Source of the DNA: Bradyrhizobium sp. STM 3843
GTDB taxonomy: Bacteria; Pseudomonadota; Alphaproteobacteria; Rhizobiales; Xanthobacteraceae
Direction of reading: 5' to 3'
Assembly: GCF_000239815.1 (NCBI RefSeq)
Contig: NZ_CAFK01000253.1
Coordinates: forward strand, 1 to 64,000
Length of the DNA stretch: 64,000 nt
Of the stretch, positions 25,584-34,322 are shown one piece after another. Every line of letters begins with the position of its first letter. Positions within the stretch are counted from its first letter, which is position 1. The notes beneath the pieces were generated by a model. It did not search any database and was not told the origin of the DNA. It saw nothing but the letters and a program-made list of their open reading frames with translations. A program made the position numbers and the translations under genes.

Positions 25584-28500
25584 TCAGTGCTGTCCGGCGG
25601 TGCGAAGCCGGCTGACCGCGGAATCGATGCCGTGCCAGGCGGGCTTGTCGGGCGCGAATTGGCTGCGGAGATAGGCGACAAGCTCGACGACCTGTGTGTC
25701 GCTGAGGTGTTCGGCAAATGCCGGCATGTAGCCGAGGTCAGGTGACGCCGGCCTGGTGATGCCGTGCAGAATCACCTGGATTAGATTGTCGGGCATCGCG
25801 CTGTGGATGTTGCTGTTCAGCGACAGCGATGGACGGCTGCCGAACAGTGGCAGGCCGCCGATCTCATGACAGACCGCGCAGGCGCCGAGATACAGCCGTG
25901 CCGCCGGGGACGAAGCGGACGTGACCTTCGTGCTGGTCTCGAGGTGCTGCGCTTTTGCTTCCAGCGTGGCGGCGTCGGGCAGCGCATCCTGGAACGAGGC
26001 GAGATAGATCGCCATCGCCCTGATATCAGCCTCAGGCAAACGGCCGAGGTCATTCACGATCGGCGCCATCGGGCCGGCGGCGACGCCATGGAAGCGCGAC
26101 TGACCCGTGCGCAGATACGTAAAGAGCTCGTCTTCCGTCCAGGGAATCGGCGCTGATGACAGCGAGGTGAGGGCCGGCGCCTCCCGGCCTTCGGCGAAAC
26201 CGCCGGCGAGATAGGCCTGGCGTTGCTCGGCGCCGAGCGCGTTGCGCGGCGAGTGGCAGGCGCTGCAATGGCCGAGGCTTTCGACCAGGTAGAAGCCGCG
26301 ATTCCACTGTTCGGATTTTGCCGTATCAGGTTTGAACGGGCTTGCGTCGTGGAAGAGGGCGTTCCAGCCGGCAACCAGTGGGCGCAGGTTGAACGGAAAG
26401 CGCAGTTCGCTCGCAGGCGCCTGCTGACGCACCGGCGCCTGTGCCATGAGATAGGCGTAGAGCGCCTGCAGGTCAGCGTCGCTGGTTTTCGCGAAATGCG
26501 GGTATGGAAAGGCCGGATAGAGCTGCCGGCCATCACGGTGGATGCCCTCGCGCATCGCGCGCTCGAAGGCAGGGTATGACCACCCTCCGACGCCGGTCTC
26601 GACATCAGGCGTGATGTTGGTGCTGAAGATGGTGCCGAACGGCGTCTCCAGGGCGCGGCCGCCGGCATTGACGATGCCGCCGTCGGCGGTGTGGCAGACC
26701 GCGCAATTGCCGAGCGCCGCGAGCTGTTCGCCGCGCGCGATCGTCGCGGCGGAATAGACGGAAGCATCGGGACGTGAAATCGGGGCGATGGCCCGTCCGG
26801 GCAGCAGGGCTGCGGCGACGCCGATGGCGGCGCTACATGCGGCCGCCACGCTTGCGGCAAGCCCGGTGCGCTTGGCGAACGGCTTGATCCAGGCGGTGCG
26901 AGACTTGTCCGCGACGGGAGGCGCCAGCGGCTTGGCTGGCGGCGCCTCCGCCTGCGCGCCGCGCAAGCCCTGCAGGACGCGCTCGGGCGTGAACGGCGGC
27001 TCACGGAAACGGACTCCGGTCGCGTCATAGATCGCGTTCGCAATTGCAGCCGCACTCGGCACCGAGGCGGATTCGCCGACCCCGAGCGGCGGCTGATCCG
27101 GCCGCGGCAGCATCAAGACGTCGATCTTGGGCACGTCGGGGAAGGTGATGATGGGGTAGGCGCCCCATTCCCGCGCCGCCACCTTGCCGCGCGCGAACGG
27201 GACCTCCTCCATGAGCGCGCGGCTGGTCGACTGGATGACGTTGCCTTCGATCTGATGCCGCACACCGTCCGGGTTGATCATCAGGCCGGAATCCTGCCCG
27301 GCGACCACGCGCGTGACGCTGACATCGCCGGTTGCGGTGTTGACCGCGACATCGGCGATCCAGGCCGACCAGGCCGCGCCATAGCCGGGAAACTTGCTGT
27401 GCACGTACAGCGCATAGGCAAAGCCGCGGCCGCGTACGACGTCGTTTTCGGCGGTCTTCTCCTGCCTGACGGCACGCGGCACCCAGCCGGCGCGCTCCGC
27501 GACCGCATTGACCAGATCTCTGGCGCGCTCGTCCTTCAGATGGCGCAGGCGATATGCGATCGGATCGACGCCGGCCTCCGCGGCAAGCTCGTCGATATAG
27601 GATTCATGCGCGAACGTATTCGGCAGCGCCGAGACGCCGCGCAGCCAGGAGGCCCGGACGATCGGCGGCATGTCATGCGCGGTGACGCGCATATGGTCGT
27701 AATCGTAGGGCGGAATCGCGGTGCGATCGCCCATCTCCCACACGATCGCCTCCGGGGCGATGCGGCCGGTCAACAGCAGCGCCAGCGTCGGTGCACCGTT
27801 CGATGGATAGCGCGTGGCAAAGTCGTAGGCCGCCACCGAGCCGTCGGCGTTGAGGCCGCCATTGACGTCCATCAGCTGTGCGGTGCCCTTGGGCTCCCAG
27901 AGATGCTCCTGCTCGCGCGTGAGCTGGACGCGCACGGGACGGCCGACCGCGCGCGAGAGCAGGAGCGCATCCGCCGTGACGTCGTCTGCGCAGTTGCGGC
28001 CGTAGCAGCCGGCTGCTTCCAGCCGGATCACCTCGATCTCGTGCTCGGGCCGGTCGATCAGCAGCGCCAGATCGCTCCGCAGAATGTGCGGGTTTTGCGT
28101 GCCGGAATAGATCCGGACCTGACCGGGCTGGCAGTCGGCGACGGCGCAGGAGGGGCCGATCGAGCCGTGCATCTGGTAGGGCCAGAGATAGCTGCGCTGC
28201 ATCGGCTTCGCGGCGCCGCTGATCGCAGCTTCGACGTCGCCCTTGTCGAGCAGCTTGCGCGGCCGCGAAGGATTGGCGCGCAGTGCGTTCTCGACGTCGT
28301 CGAGATTGCGCAAGGACGGCATCGGCTTCCAGTCGATCTTCAGCCGTTCGGCGGCGAGGGCGGCATGCTCCTCGCGCTCGGCGACGACGCCGACGAAGTC
28401 GCCGATCACGACGACATCGACGAGGCCCGGAATGTCTCGGACCGAATCCCTGTCGATTCCGAGCAGGCTGGTGCCGATGAACGGACCGGCATCGACGCCG

Positions 28501-29126
28501 GCGTAGGGCGGGCGGATCACGCGGCCATGCAGCATGCCGGGCACGCGGACATCATGCACATAGGTCAGCTCGCCGGTGGCTTTCGCCGGCAGGTCGACCC
28601 GCGGCACCGAGGTGCCGACCAGAGTGTAGCTGCTCGCGGCCTTGACCGGGGCGTCATCCGCAAGCTCGAGCCGGATCGTCTCGTCCTCGATCAGTTCGCC
28701 ATAGCTGAGCGTGCGGTTGTTGGGGCCACGGATCAGGCCGTCTTCGATACTGAGCTCATCGCATGCGATGCCAAGCCGCTCCGCGGCGCGCGTCAGCAGG
28801 AATTGCCGCGCCTGCGCCGCCGCCTTCCGCAGCGGCACCGCCGTGATCTGGATGGTTTCGCTGGCAATGGTCGCGCCCTGATTGGGCACCCGAGCGGTGT
28901 CGCCGAGCACGACGACCACGCGCGCAAAGGAGACGTCGAGCTCCTCCGCCACGATCTGTCCGAGCGCAGTGCGGATGCCGGTGCCGAGATCGACGTGCCC
29001 GTTGTAGGCCGTGACCTCTCCGGCTGCCGTGATCCGGATGAAGGTCTCAGCATCCGCGGCCGCCAGCCGTACCACCGAGAGGCAGCCGCGAGGCGGTTTG
29101 CTGGCTCCCAGGGTTCCGTCCGTCAT
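25584..29126 (-). CDS. nicB: nicotinate-dehydrogenase-like large subunit: molybdopterin domain fused to tri-heme cytochrome c
   Basis: The 1180-residue protein starts at an ATG overlapping the nicA-like stop (TGATG). Residues 1-750 are a xanthine-dehydrogenase-family molybdopterin-binding subunit with GVGESASVPSAAAIANAI, where E685 should be the catalytic Glu. A membrane helix (about 765-785) follows, then three c-type heme sites: CAVCH at 808-812, CSACH at 954-958 and CAVCH at 1083-1087. This is the layout of NicB from Pseudomonas putida, which hydroxylates nicotinate to 6-hydroxynicotinate and passes electrons to the respiratory chain. Other substrates (isoquinoline or aldehydes) are possible in this family. 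Placement beside a 6-hydroxynicotinate reductase-like gene favours nicotinate. Confidence 0.85.
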   Translation of the reverse strand: MTDGTLGASKPPRGCLSVVRLAAADAETFIRITAAGEVTAYNGHVDLGTGIRTALGQIVAEELDVSFARVVVVLGDTARVPNQGATIASETIQITAVPLRKAAAQARQFLLTRAAERLGIACDELSIEDGLIRGPNNRTLSYGELIEDETIRLELADDAPVKAASSYTLVGTSVPRVDLPAKATGELTYVHDVRVPGMLHGRVIRPPYAGVDAGPFIGTSLLGIDRDSVRDIPGLVDVVVIGDFVGVVAEREEHAALAAERLKIDWKPMPSLRNLDDVENALRANPSRPRKLLDKGDVEAAISGAAKPMQRSYLWPYQMHGSIGPSCAVADCQPGQVRIYSGTQNPHILRSDLALLIDRPEHEIEVIRLEAAGCYGRNCADDVTADALLLSRAVGRPVRVQLTREQEHLWEPKGTAQLMDVNGGLNADGSVAAYDFATRYPSNGAPTLALLLTGRIAPEAIVWEMGDRTAIPPYDYDHMRVTAHDMPPIVRASWLRGVSALPNTFAHESYIDELAAEAGVDPIAYRLRHLKDERARDLVNAVAERAGWVPRAVRQEKTAENDVVRGRGFAYALYVHSKFPGYGAAWSAWIADVAVNTATGDVSVTRVVAGQDSGLMINPDGVRHQIEGNVIQSTSRALMEEVPFARGKVAAREWGAYPIITFPDVPKIDVLMLPRPDQPPLGVGESASVPSAAAIANAIYDATGVRFREPPFTPERVLQGLRGAQAEAPPAKPLAPPVADKSRTAWIKPFAKRTGLAASVAAACSAAIGVAAALLPGRAIAPISRPDASVYSAATIARGEQLAALGNCAVCHTADGGIVNAGGRALETPFGTIFSTNITPDVETGVGGWSYPAFERAMREGIHRDGRQLYPAFPYPHFAKTSDADLQALYAYLMAQAPVRQQAPASELRFPFNLRPLVAGWNALFHDASPFKPDTAKSEQWNRGFYLVESLGHCSACHSPRNALGAEQRQAYLAGGFAEGREAPALTSLSSAPIPWTEDELFTYLRTGQSRFHGVAAGPMAPIVNDLGRLPEADIRAMAIYLASFQDALPDAATLEAKAQHLETSTKVTSASSPAARLYLGACAVCHEIGGLPLFGSRPSLSLNSNIHSAMPDNLIQVILHGITRPASPDLGYMPAFAEHLSDTQVVELVAYLRSQFAPDKPAWHGIDSAVSRLRTAGQH

Positions 29127-29608
29127 CAGTCCAACGCCTCGAGCGTGTGGCCGGCCGCCCGCATCGCAGCGCGCACGATCTCGACATGAGCGCCGCAGCG
29201 ACACAGATTATAGCGCAACGCTTCGCGGATCTCCTCCTCCGACGGGCGCGGATTGATGGCGAGCAGCGCCTTGGTGGTCATGATCATGCCGTTGAGGCAA
29301 TAGCCGCATTGCGCCGCCTGTTCCATGATGAAGGCCTGCTGCACGGCATCAGGCTGCTCCCGCGAGCCGAGACCTTCGAGCGTGGTGATGTCGTGGCCGA
29401 GACAGCCTCCGACCGGAAACACGCAGGAGCGCGCCGCCTGGCCGTCGATCAGCACGGCGCAGGCGCCGCATTGGCCGAGACCGCAGCCATATTTCGGCCC
29501 GTTGAGCCCGAGGTCGTTGCGCAGCACATAGAGCAGGGGCGTGTCGGGCCCGACCGCCACATCATGCGCTTGGCCGTTGACGGTCAGGCGGAGCGTTGCT
29601 GGGGTCAT
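29126..29608 (-). CDS. nicA: nicotinate-dehydrogenase-like small 2Fe-2S subunit
   Basis: The 160-residue protein has the two 2Fe-2S clusters of the xanthine-dehydrogenase family. The N-terminal plant-type site is C42-C47-C50-C62. The C-terminal site is CGYC (101-104) and CRC (136-138). Length matches NicA. The start at 29608 is chosen because longer frames add residues without a family match. It shares an overlapping stop/start with nicB and carries electrons from the molybdenum site to the heme domain. Confidence 0.88.
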   Translation of the reverse strand: MTPATLRLTVNGQAHDVAVGPDTPLLYVLRNDLGLNGPKYGCGLGQCGACAVLIDGQAARSCVFPVGGCLGHDITTLEGLGSREQPDAVQQAFIMEQAAQCGYCLNGMIMTTKALLAINPRPSEEEIREALRYNLCRCGAHVEIVRAAMRAAGHTLEALD

Positions 29609-29673
29609 CCCTGCGGTCTCGATATCTGCTATCGTTAACAAAGGTTGCGGCGCGAACCGAAGCCGGAAGCGTA

Positions 29674-29691
29674 TCGTTTGTACACTAACAT
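29674..29691. promoter_or_regulatory. degenerate copy of the 18-bp operator upstream of nicA
   Basis: TCGTTTGTACACTAACAT matches the palindrome found at 29822 and 39673 in 12 of 18 positions, keeping the TGTACA-like centre. It lies 66 bases before the nicA start, similar to the distance of the perfect copy from the divergent gene. It is a candidate weak site for the same regulator. Confidence 0.45.
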
Positions 29692-29795
29692 GCAAGTGCC
29701 ACGTTTCGCGCTGCAGCGCGTGCATGATTTCTCGTCATTGTGCGAGGCAAACTGAACGTTTATCCGGCAGTGCAGCTTTTCCTGCGTGCCGGCGC

Positions 29796-29825
29796 TTGAC
29801 AGTTCCGAGCGACGGACAGCATCAT
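29796..29825 (+). promoter_or_regulatory. candidate sigma-70 promoter of the reductase operon
   Basis: A perfect TTGACA at 29796-29801 is followed after 18 bases by CATCAT at 29820-29825. This -10 box is overlapped by the palindrome starting at 29822, so a bound regulator would block RNA polymerase. Confidence 0.5.
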
Positions 29826-29839
29826 TCGTGTACGAATGA
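29822..29839. promoter_or_regulatory. 18-bp palindromic operator in front of the reductase operon
   Basis: TCATTCGTGTACGAATGA has two perfect 8-bp arms around GT. The identical sequence, on the other strand, occurs at 39673-39690 in front of the enamidase gene. It overlaps the candidate -10 box and ends 62 bases before the start codon. A repressor such as the MarR protein of the same locus would fit. Confidence 0.75.
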
Positions 29840-29901
29840 ATTGCAGGAGCCGCTTCGTTCGAGGCCTTGGGAAGCGATTTCGGATTTGATTGAGCGACCG
29901 C

Positions 29902-31356
29902 ATGACGACTGATACGGCGAGCGAGAGTGCCGGCGACAAGATCCGCTGCGATGCCTGTCCGGTGATGTGCTACATCAAGCCGGGCGCCGCCGGCGCCTGC
30001 GACCGCTACGCCAATCAGGATGGCGTGCTGGTGCGCGTCGACCCGCATATCCTGCTGGAGCGCACCGTCTCGCATGGCGGCAGGCTGGTGCCGTTCCAGG
30101 CGAGCGGCGATTGGGATGGCAAGATCGTGCAGCAGCCCGATCTGTTCGTCACCGCGATCGGGGCCGGCACCACCTATCCCGACTACAAACCGGCGCCGTT
30201 CATCGTCTCGTCCGAGGTGGACGGCGTGGACATGGTCACGGTCGTGACCGAGGGCATCTTCAGCTATTGCGGCGTCAAGGTGAAGATCGATACCGACCGT
30301 TTTCTCGGCCCGGAGACCGCAACCGTCCGCGTCGACGGCGAGGCCGTCGGCCATGTCACCACCAGTGAATATGGCTCGCAGATGCTCTCGCTCGGCGGTG
30401 TGCATCATCTGACCGGCGGCTCGAAGAAGGAGGGCCGTGTCACCTGCGACGCGCTGATGGATCTCAGCAACCGCAAGCCGGTCGAGCTCGTCATCGATGG
30501 CGGCGCCACGGTGGTCGTGCAGGCGGGTGCACCGCCGATCGTCAACGGCGTCAAGGAAGAGCGCATGCGGGTCGGCTGCGGCTCGGCGACGATCGGCATG
30601 TTCGCCAAGCAGTGGCAGGGTAAAGTCGACGAGGTCGTCGTGGTCGACGACCACATCACCGGCGTCTTGTCCGAGCATCAGGCCGGCAAGCTGCTCGATA
30701 TTCCCGCAACCGGGATCAAGATGAAGGGACGGCGCTCGACGCCCGGCCGCTACTTCCAGGTGGCGCAGCCCGGCACTGGCTGGGGCGGGACCGACATCTC
30801 AGACCCGCTTGCGATTCTCGGGCCATTCGACCCGAAGACCGCGCGTCCGGGCACGACGATCTTGATGGTGTCCACGACCGGTGAGCATGCCGGCTATTAC
30901 GTGCTCGATGAGGCCCTGCGGCCAGTCGAGCAGGACATGCCGCCGGATTTGAAATTCTCGGTCGAGCGCATCCAGGAGAATTGCGAGCCGGCGCTGTGCA
31001 CGGTGCTGTTCATGGCGGGCGCCGGCGGATCGCTGCGCGCGGGCGTCACCGACAATCCGGTGCGGCTGACGCGCTCGGTCAAGGATGCGCTGACGCGCGT
31101 GACATCAGGCGGCGCGCCGGTCTATGTCTGGCCGGGCGGCGGCATCACCTTCATGGTCGATGTGACGCAGATGCCCGCCGGTGCGTTCGGTTATGTGCCG
31201 ACGCCGGCGATCGTGGCGCCGATCGAATTCACGCTGAGGCTGTCCGATTATGCGGCGCTCGGCGGCCACATGGATTACGTGCAGCCGCTTGGCTCGCTGA
31301 AAGATGTGTCCAAAGACATCCGTCAATTGCCGTGGCCGGTGCGGAGCGCAGGATGA
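29902..31356 (+). CDS. hnr: 6-hydroxynicotinate reductase-like Fe-S protein
   Basis: The 484-residue protein has an N-terminal C-x2-C-x3-C-x9-C cluster (CDACPVMC...C, about residues 16-33) that could bind an Fe-S centre. More Cys follow in FSYCGVKV, RVGCGSATIG and NCEPALC. I recall this family as 6-hydroxynicotinate reductase, first defined in Eubacterium barkeri, which reduces 6-hydroxynicotinate to 1,4,5,6-tetrahydro-6-oxonicotinate. Context supports it: divergent nicAB makes the substrate and an enamidase gene uses the product. It starts an operon and overlaps the next gene by four bases (ATGA). The Shine-Dalgarno is weak. Confidence 0.75.
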   Translation: MTTDTASESAGDKIRCDACPVMCYIKPGAAGACDRYANQDGVLVRVDPHILLERTVSHGGRLVPFQASGDWDGKIVQQPDLFVTAIGAGTTYPDYKPAPFIVSSEVDGVDMVTVVTEGIFSYCGVKVKIDTDRFLGPETATVRVDGEAVGHVTTSEYGSQMLSLGGVHHLTGGSKKEGRVTCDALMDLSNRKPVELVIDGGATVVVQAGAPPIVNGVKEERMRVGCGSATIGMFAKQWQGKVDEVVVVDDHITGVLSEHQAGKLLDIPATGIKMKGRRSTPGRYFQVAQPGTGWGGTDISDPLAILGPFDPKTARPGTTILMVSTTGEHAGYYVLDEALRPVEQDMPPDLKFSVERIQENCEPALCTVLFMAGAGGSLRAGVTDNPVRLTRSVKDALTRVTSGGAPVYVWPGGGITFMVDVTQMPAGAFGYVPTPAIVAPIEFTLRLSDYAALGGHMDYVQPLGSLKDVSKDIRQLPWPVRSAG

Positions 31357-32240
31357 GACGCCCGCAGATCGCATTGCTGCCGGACGACCGCCGCCTGCAT
31401 CTGCAGGACGGGCCGATCGATCTGATCATCGGAGCAGATGGGGCGGATGGTGAGATTCGCGCTGCCTACCAGGCAGCGGTGCAGCGCTTCACCGGCCTGC
31501 TCGACGAGCTCTGTGCCGAGCTGCCGGAGCTGCGCGAGGCAGCTGCGCCCGATCATTGCGGATTGCGGGGCGTCGTGGCCCGCCGCATGTACGGCGCGGT
31601 CGCGCCTTATGCTGCGGACACTTTCATTACCCCCATGGCGGCCGTTGCAGGTTCCGTGGCGGAGGAAATCCTCGGCGCGATGCGCGGTGCCGCCAAGCTC
31701 GCGCGCGCCTATGTCAACAATGGCGGCGACATCGCGCTGCATCTGTCCGATCGTGCGCGCTTCAGTGTCGGCCTGATGGATCGTCCGGACGGAACAGGCG
31801 TGATGCGCAGCATCACTGTTCGCGCCGAGGACACCGTCCGCGGCGTCGCGACCTCCGGCCGCCACGGCCGCAGCTTCTCGCTCGGCATTGCCGATGCCGT
31901 CACCGTGCTGGCGCGCACGGCATCGCAGGCTGACGCCGCCGCAACCATCATTGCCAATGCGGTCGATCTGCCCGGCCATCCCGCGGTTGTCCGCCGGCCC
32001 GCCAATGAATTGCAGCCGGATTCCGATCTCGGTCACCGCCTTGTCACCTGCGAGGTCGGCGCACTGAGCGGCGATGAGGTTGCCGAGGCGCTGGCGCAGG
32101 GCGCTGCGCGGGCGCGGCAGTTGCTCGAGGGCGAGCTGATCGAGGGGACGGTGCTGCAGCTTTGTGGCGAAATCCGCCTGATCTGTGCGAAGCCGCTCGA
32201 GATCAATCGTCCGCAACAGTTGCAGGCGAGCGCGGCGTAA
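31353..32240 (+). CDS. UPF0280 protein, ApbE-like
   Basis: The 295-residue protein carries motifs of the FAD:protein FMN transferase (ApbE) superfamily: YVNNGGDIALHL near residues 120-130, GVATSGRHGRSFSLG near 165, and IADAVTVLA...ADAAATIIANAV. UPF0280 members have no proven function. It is translationally coupled to the reductase (ATGA overlap), so it may attach a flavin to that enzyme or to another member of the operon. This is inference. The ATG at 31353 is supported by the overlap. Confidence 0.75.
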   Translation: MRRPQIALLPDDRRLHLQDGPIDLIIGADGADGEIRAAYQAAVQRFTGLLDELCAELPELREAAAPDHCGLRGVVARRMYGAVAPYAADTFITPMAAVAGSVAEEILGAMRGAAKLARAYVNNGGDIALHLSDRARFSVGLMDRPDGTGVMRSITVRAEDTVRGVATSGRHGRSFSLGIADAVTVLARTASQADAAATIIANAVDLPGHPAVVRRPANELQPDSDLGHRLVTCEVGALSGDEVAEALAQGAARARQLLEGELIEGTVLQLCGEIRLICAKPLEINRPQQLQASAA

Positions 32241-32279
32241 GGTTTGATGCAGCCGGGCTCAAGGACAGGGTAACGAACG

Positions 32280-32864
32280 ATGGGCGCCATCATCCGCAAG
32301 ATCGTCACCGTGGTCGAGGAGACCCATCGCGAAATGGGGCAGGCGGTGGCGCCGCCGACCCGCCGCGCCGCAGCCGTTGCCGTGATCGAAAATCCCTTTG
32401 CCGGGCGCTATGTCGAGGATCTCTCGGCGCTGATTGCGATCGGCGAGGAACTCGGCGAGTTGCTGGCGAAAAAGGCCGTCGCGGCGCTCCGCATTGAGGG
32501 GCCCTCAGCGCATAGCTACGGCAAGGCGGCCGCAGTCGGCGCCGATGGTGAATTGGAGCATGCGGCAGCGATCTTGCATCCCAAAATGGGCGCCCCGGTG
32601 CGTAAGGTGCTAGGAAAGGGCGCGGCCCTGATCCCGTCGTCGAAGAAGCGCGGCGGTGTCGGCTGCACGCTCGACATTCCGCTCGGTCACAAGGATGCCG
32701 CCTTCGTGCGCAGCCATTTCGACGGCATGGAGGTGCAGATCAACGATGCGCCGCGCGCCAACGAGATCGTGGTGGCGCTGGCGGTGACCGACAGTGGCCG
32801 GCCGCTGCCGCGGGTCGGCGGTCTCACGGTCGGCGAGATCAAGGGCGACGACGGTTTGCGCTAA
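32280..32864 (+). CDS. DUF1185 amino acid synthesis family protein
   Basis: The 194-residue protein (IIRKIVTVVEETHREMG, IENPFAGRYVEDLSALI, GCTLDIPLGHKDAAFVRSHFDGMEVQINDAPR) matches the small DUF1185 family. The fold is known but the activity is not, despite the amino acid synthesis label. It lies 39 bases after UPF0280 in the same direction. The family tends to sit with ring-cleavage and amidase-type genes, so it may act on a lactam or semialdehyde intermediate here (inference). Confidence 0.7.
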   Translation: MGAIIRKIVTVVEETHREMGQAVAPPTRRAAAVAVIENPFAGRYVEDLSALIAIGEELGELLAKKAVAALRIEGPSAHSYGKAAAVGADGELEHAAAILHPKMGAPVRKVLGKGAALIPSSKKRGGVGCTLDIPLGHKDAAFVRSHFDGMEVQINDAPRANEIVVALAVTDSGRPLPRVGGLTVGEIKGDDGLR

Positions 32865-32953
32865 GTGAGAGCATGCTCCGGAACAGCCGGCATCGGTTTT
32901 CCGAATGGAGCATGTTCAAAAGAATAATCGTTCAACATTTGGAGGCTGAAGGG

Positions 32954-34156
32954 ATGCGACGGAGATTTCTGCTTGCGGCGGGCCTGGCCATCGCCGCGGC
33001 CGGCATGGCCAAGACGGCCGCCGCCGAGGACGTGATCAAGATCGGTGAGATCAACAGCTACTCGCTGTTGCCGGCCTTCACCGAGCCGTATCGCAAAGGT
33101 TGGCAGCTTGCGGTCGAGGAGATCAATGCGGCGGGCGGCATCAATGGCAAGAAGCTCGTCGTCGTCTCCAAGGATGACGGCGGCAAGCCGGCGGATGCGC
33201 AGACCGCGGCCAACGAGCTGGTGTCGAGCGAGAATGTCGCAATGCTCGCGGGCACCTTCCTCTCCAATATCGGTCTCGCCGTCAGCGACTTCGCCAACCA
33301 GAAGAAGGTCTTCTTCCTGGCCGCTGAACCCCTGACCGACGCGGTCACCTGGTCGAAGGGCAATCGCTATACGTTCCGCCTGCGTCCTTCGAACTACATG
33401 CAGGCGGCGATGTTGGTGGAGGAGGCCGCCAAGCTGCCGGCCAAGCGCTGGGCGACGATCGCGCCCAACTACGAGTATGGCCAGTCGGCGGTGGCCGTGT
33501 TCAAGAAGCTGCTGTCGGAGAAGCGGCCGGACATCCAGTGGGTCGACGAGCAGTGGCCGCCACAGGGCAAGATCGATGCGGGCCCGGTGGTGCAGGCGGT
33601 GGCCGCCGCAAATCCGGAAGCGATCCTCAACGTCACCTTCGGCGCTGACCTGGTCAAGCTGGTCCGCGAGGGCAACACCCGCGGCCTGTTCAAGGGACGC
33701 AACGTGGTCAGCTTCCTGACCGGCGAGCCCGAATATCTCGATCCGCTGAAGGACGAGACCCCGGAGGGCTGGATCGTCACCGGCTATCCCTGGTACTCGA
33801 TCAAGACGCCGGAGCATGACGCGTTCCTGAAGGCCTATCAGGCCAAGTACAACGATTATCCGCGGCTCGGCTCGATCGTCGGCTACCAGACCATCAAATC
33901 GGCGGCAGCGATCCTGGCCAAGGCCGGCTCGACCGACGCCGACAAGCTGATCGCGGCGGCCGAAGGCCTCTCGGTGCCCTCGCCATTCGGCGAGATCACC
34001 TTCCGCAAGATCGATCACCAGTCGACGCTGGGCGCCTTCGTCGGCAAGACCGCGGTGAAGGACGGCAAGGGCGTGATGGTCGATGCCGCCTATCGCAAGG
34101 GTTCGGACTACCTGCCCAGCGATGCCGAGGTCGAAAAGCTCCGGCCGAAGGAGTGA
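32954..34156 (+). CDS. branched-chain-amino-acid-type ABC binding protein
   Basis: The 400-residue protein has a signal peptide with a twin-arginine-like start (MRRRFLLAAGLAIAAAG) and the type I periplasmic fold: IKIGEINSYSLLPAFTEPYRKGWQLAVEEINAAGGINGK. The start has GGAGG upstream (TTTGGAGGCTGAAGGG). It opens a LivKHMGF-type importer. Genes of this transporter class often import aromatic acids in Bradyrhizobiaceae, so nicotinate or 6-hydroxynicotinate uptake is plausible. Confidence 0.88.
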   Translation: MRRRFLLAAGLAIAAAGMAKTAAAEDVIKIGEINSYSLLPAFTEPYRKGWQLAVEEINAAGGINGKKLVVVSKDDGGKPADAQTAANELVSSENVAMLAGTFLSNIGLAVSDFANQKKVFFLAAEPLTDAVTWSKGNRYTFRLRPSNYMQAAMLVEEAAKLPAKRWATIAPNYEYGQSAVAVFKKLLSEKRPDIQWVDEQWPPQGKIDAGPVVQAVAAANPEAILNVTFGADLVKLVREGNTRGLFKGRNVVSFLTGEPEYLDPLKDETPEGWIVTGYPWYSIKTPEHDAFLKAYQAKYNDYPRLGSIVGYQTIKSAAAILAKAGSTDADKLIAAAEGLSVPSPFGEITFRKIDHQSTLGAFVGKTAVKDGKGVMVDAAYRKGSDYLPSDAEVEKLRPKE

Positions 34157-34171
34157 ACTCACTCGGCACGA

Positions 34172-34290
34172 GGGCCTCATGGTTCGAGACGCGCGGCCCG
34201 CGCCGCGCTCCTCACCATGAGGATTGAAAGCATGATCCGTTGATCCTCATCCTGAGGAGGCGCGAAGCGCCGTCTCGAAGGGTGAGGCCC
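34172..34290. repeat. intergenic palindromic repeat (CCTCATGGTTCGAGACG type)
   Basis: Outer arms at 34172-34191 and 34271-34290 are inverted with three mismatches (GGGCCTCATGGTTCGAGACG against CGTCTCGAAGGGTGAGGCCC). Inner arms CTCCTCACCATGAGG and CCTCATCCTGAGGAG are also inverted. It forms a nested hairpin inside the operon between binding protein and permease. Such elements are common between genes in Bradyrhizobium. Confidence 0.7.
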
Positions 34291-34322
34291 CGATTCCAAG
34301 CATTTCGTCACCCGGACCGCTC

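Noticed and set aside
27255..29189. Long plus-strand frame opposite nicB
   Set aside because: The minus strand holds heme motifs and a complete molybdopterin domain. The plus frame is a shadow without recognisable motifs.
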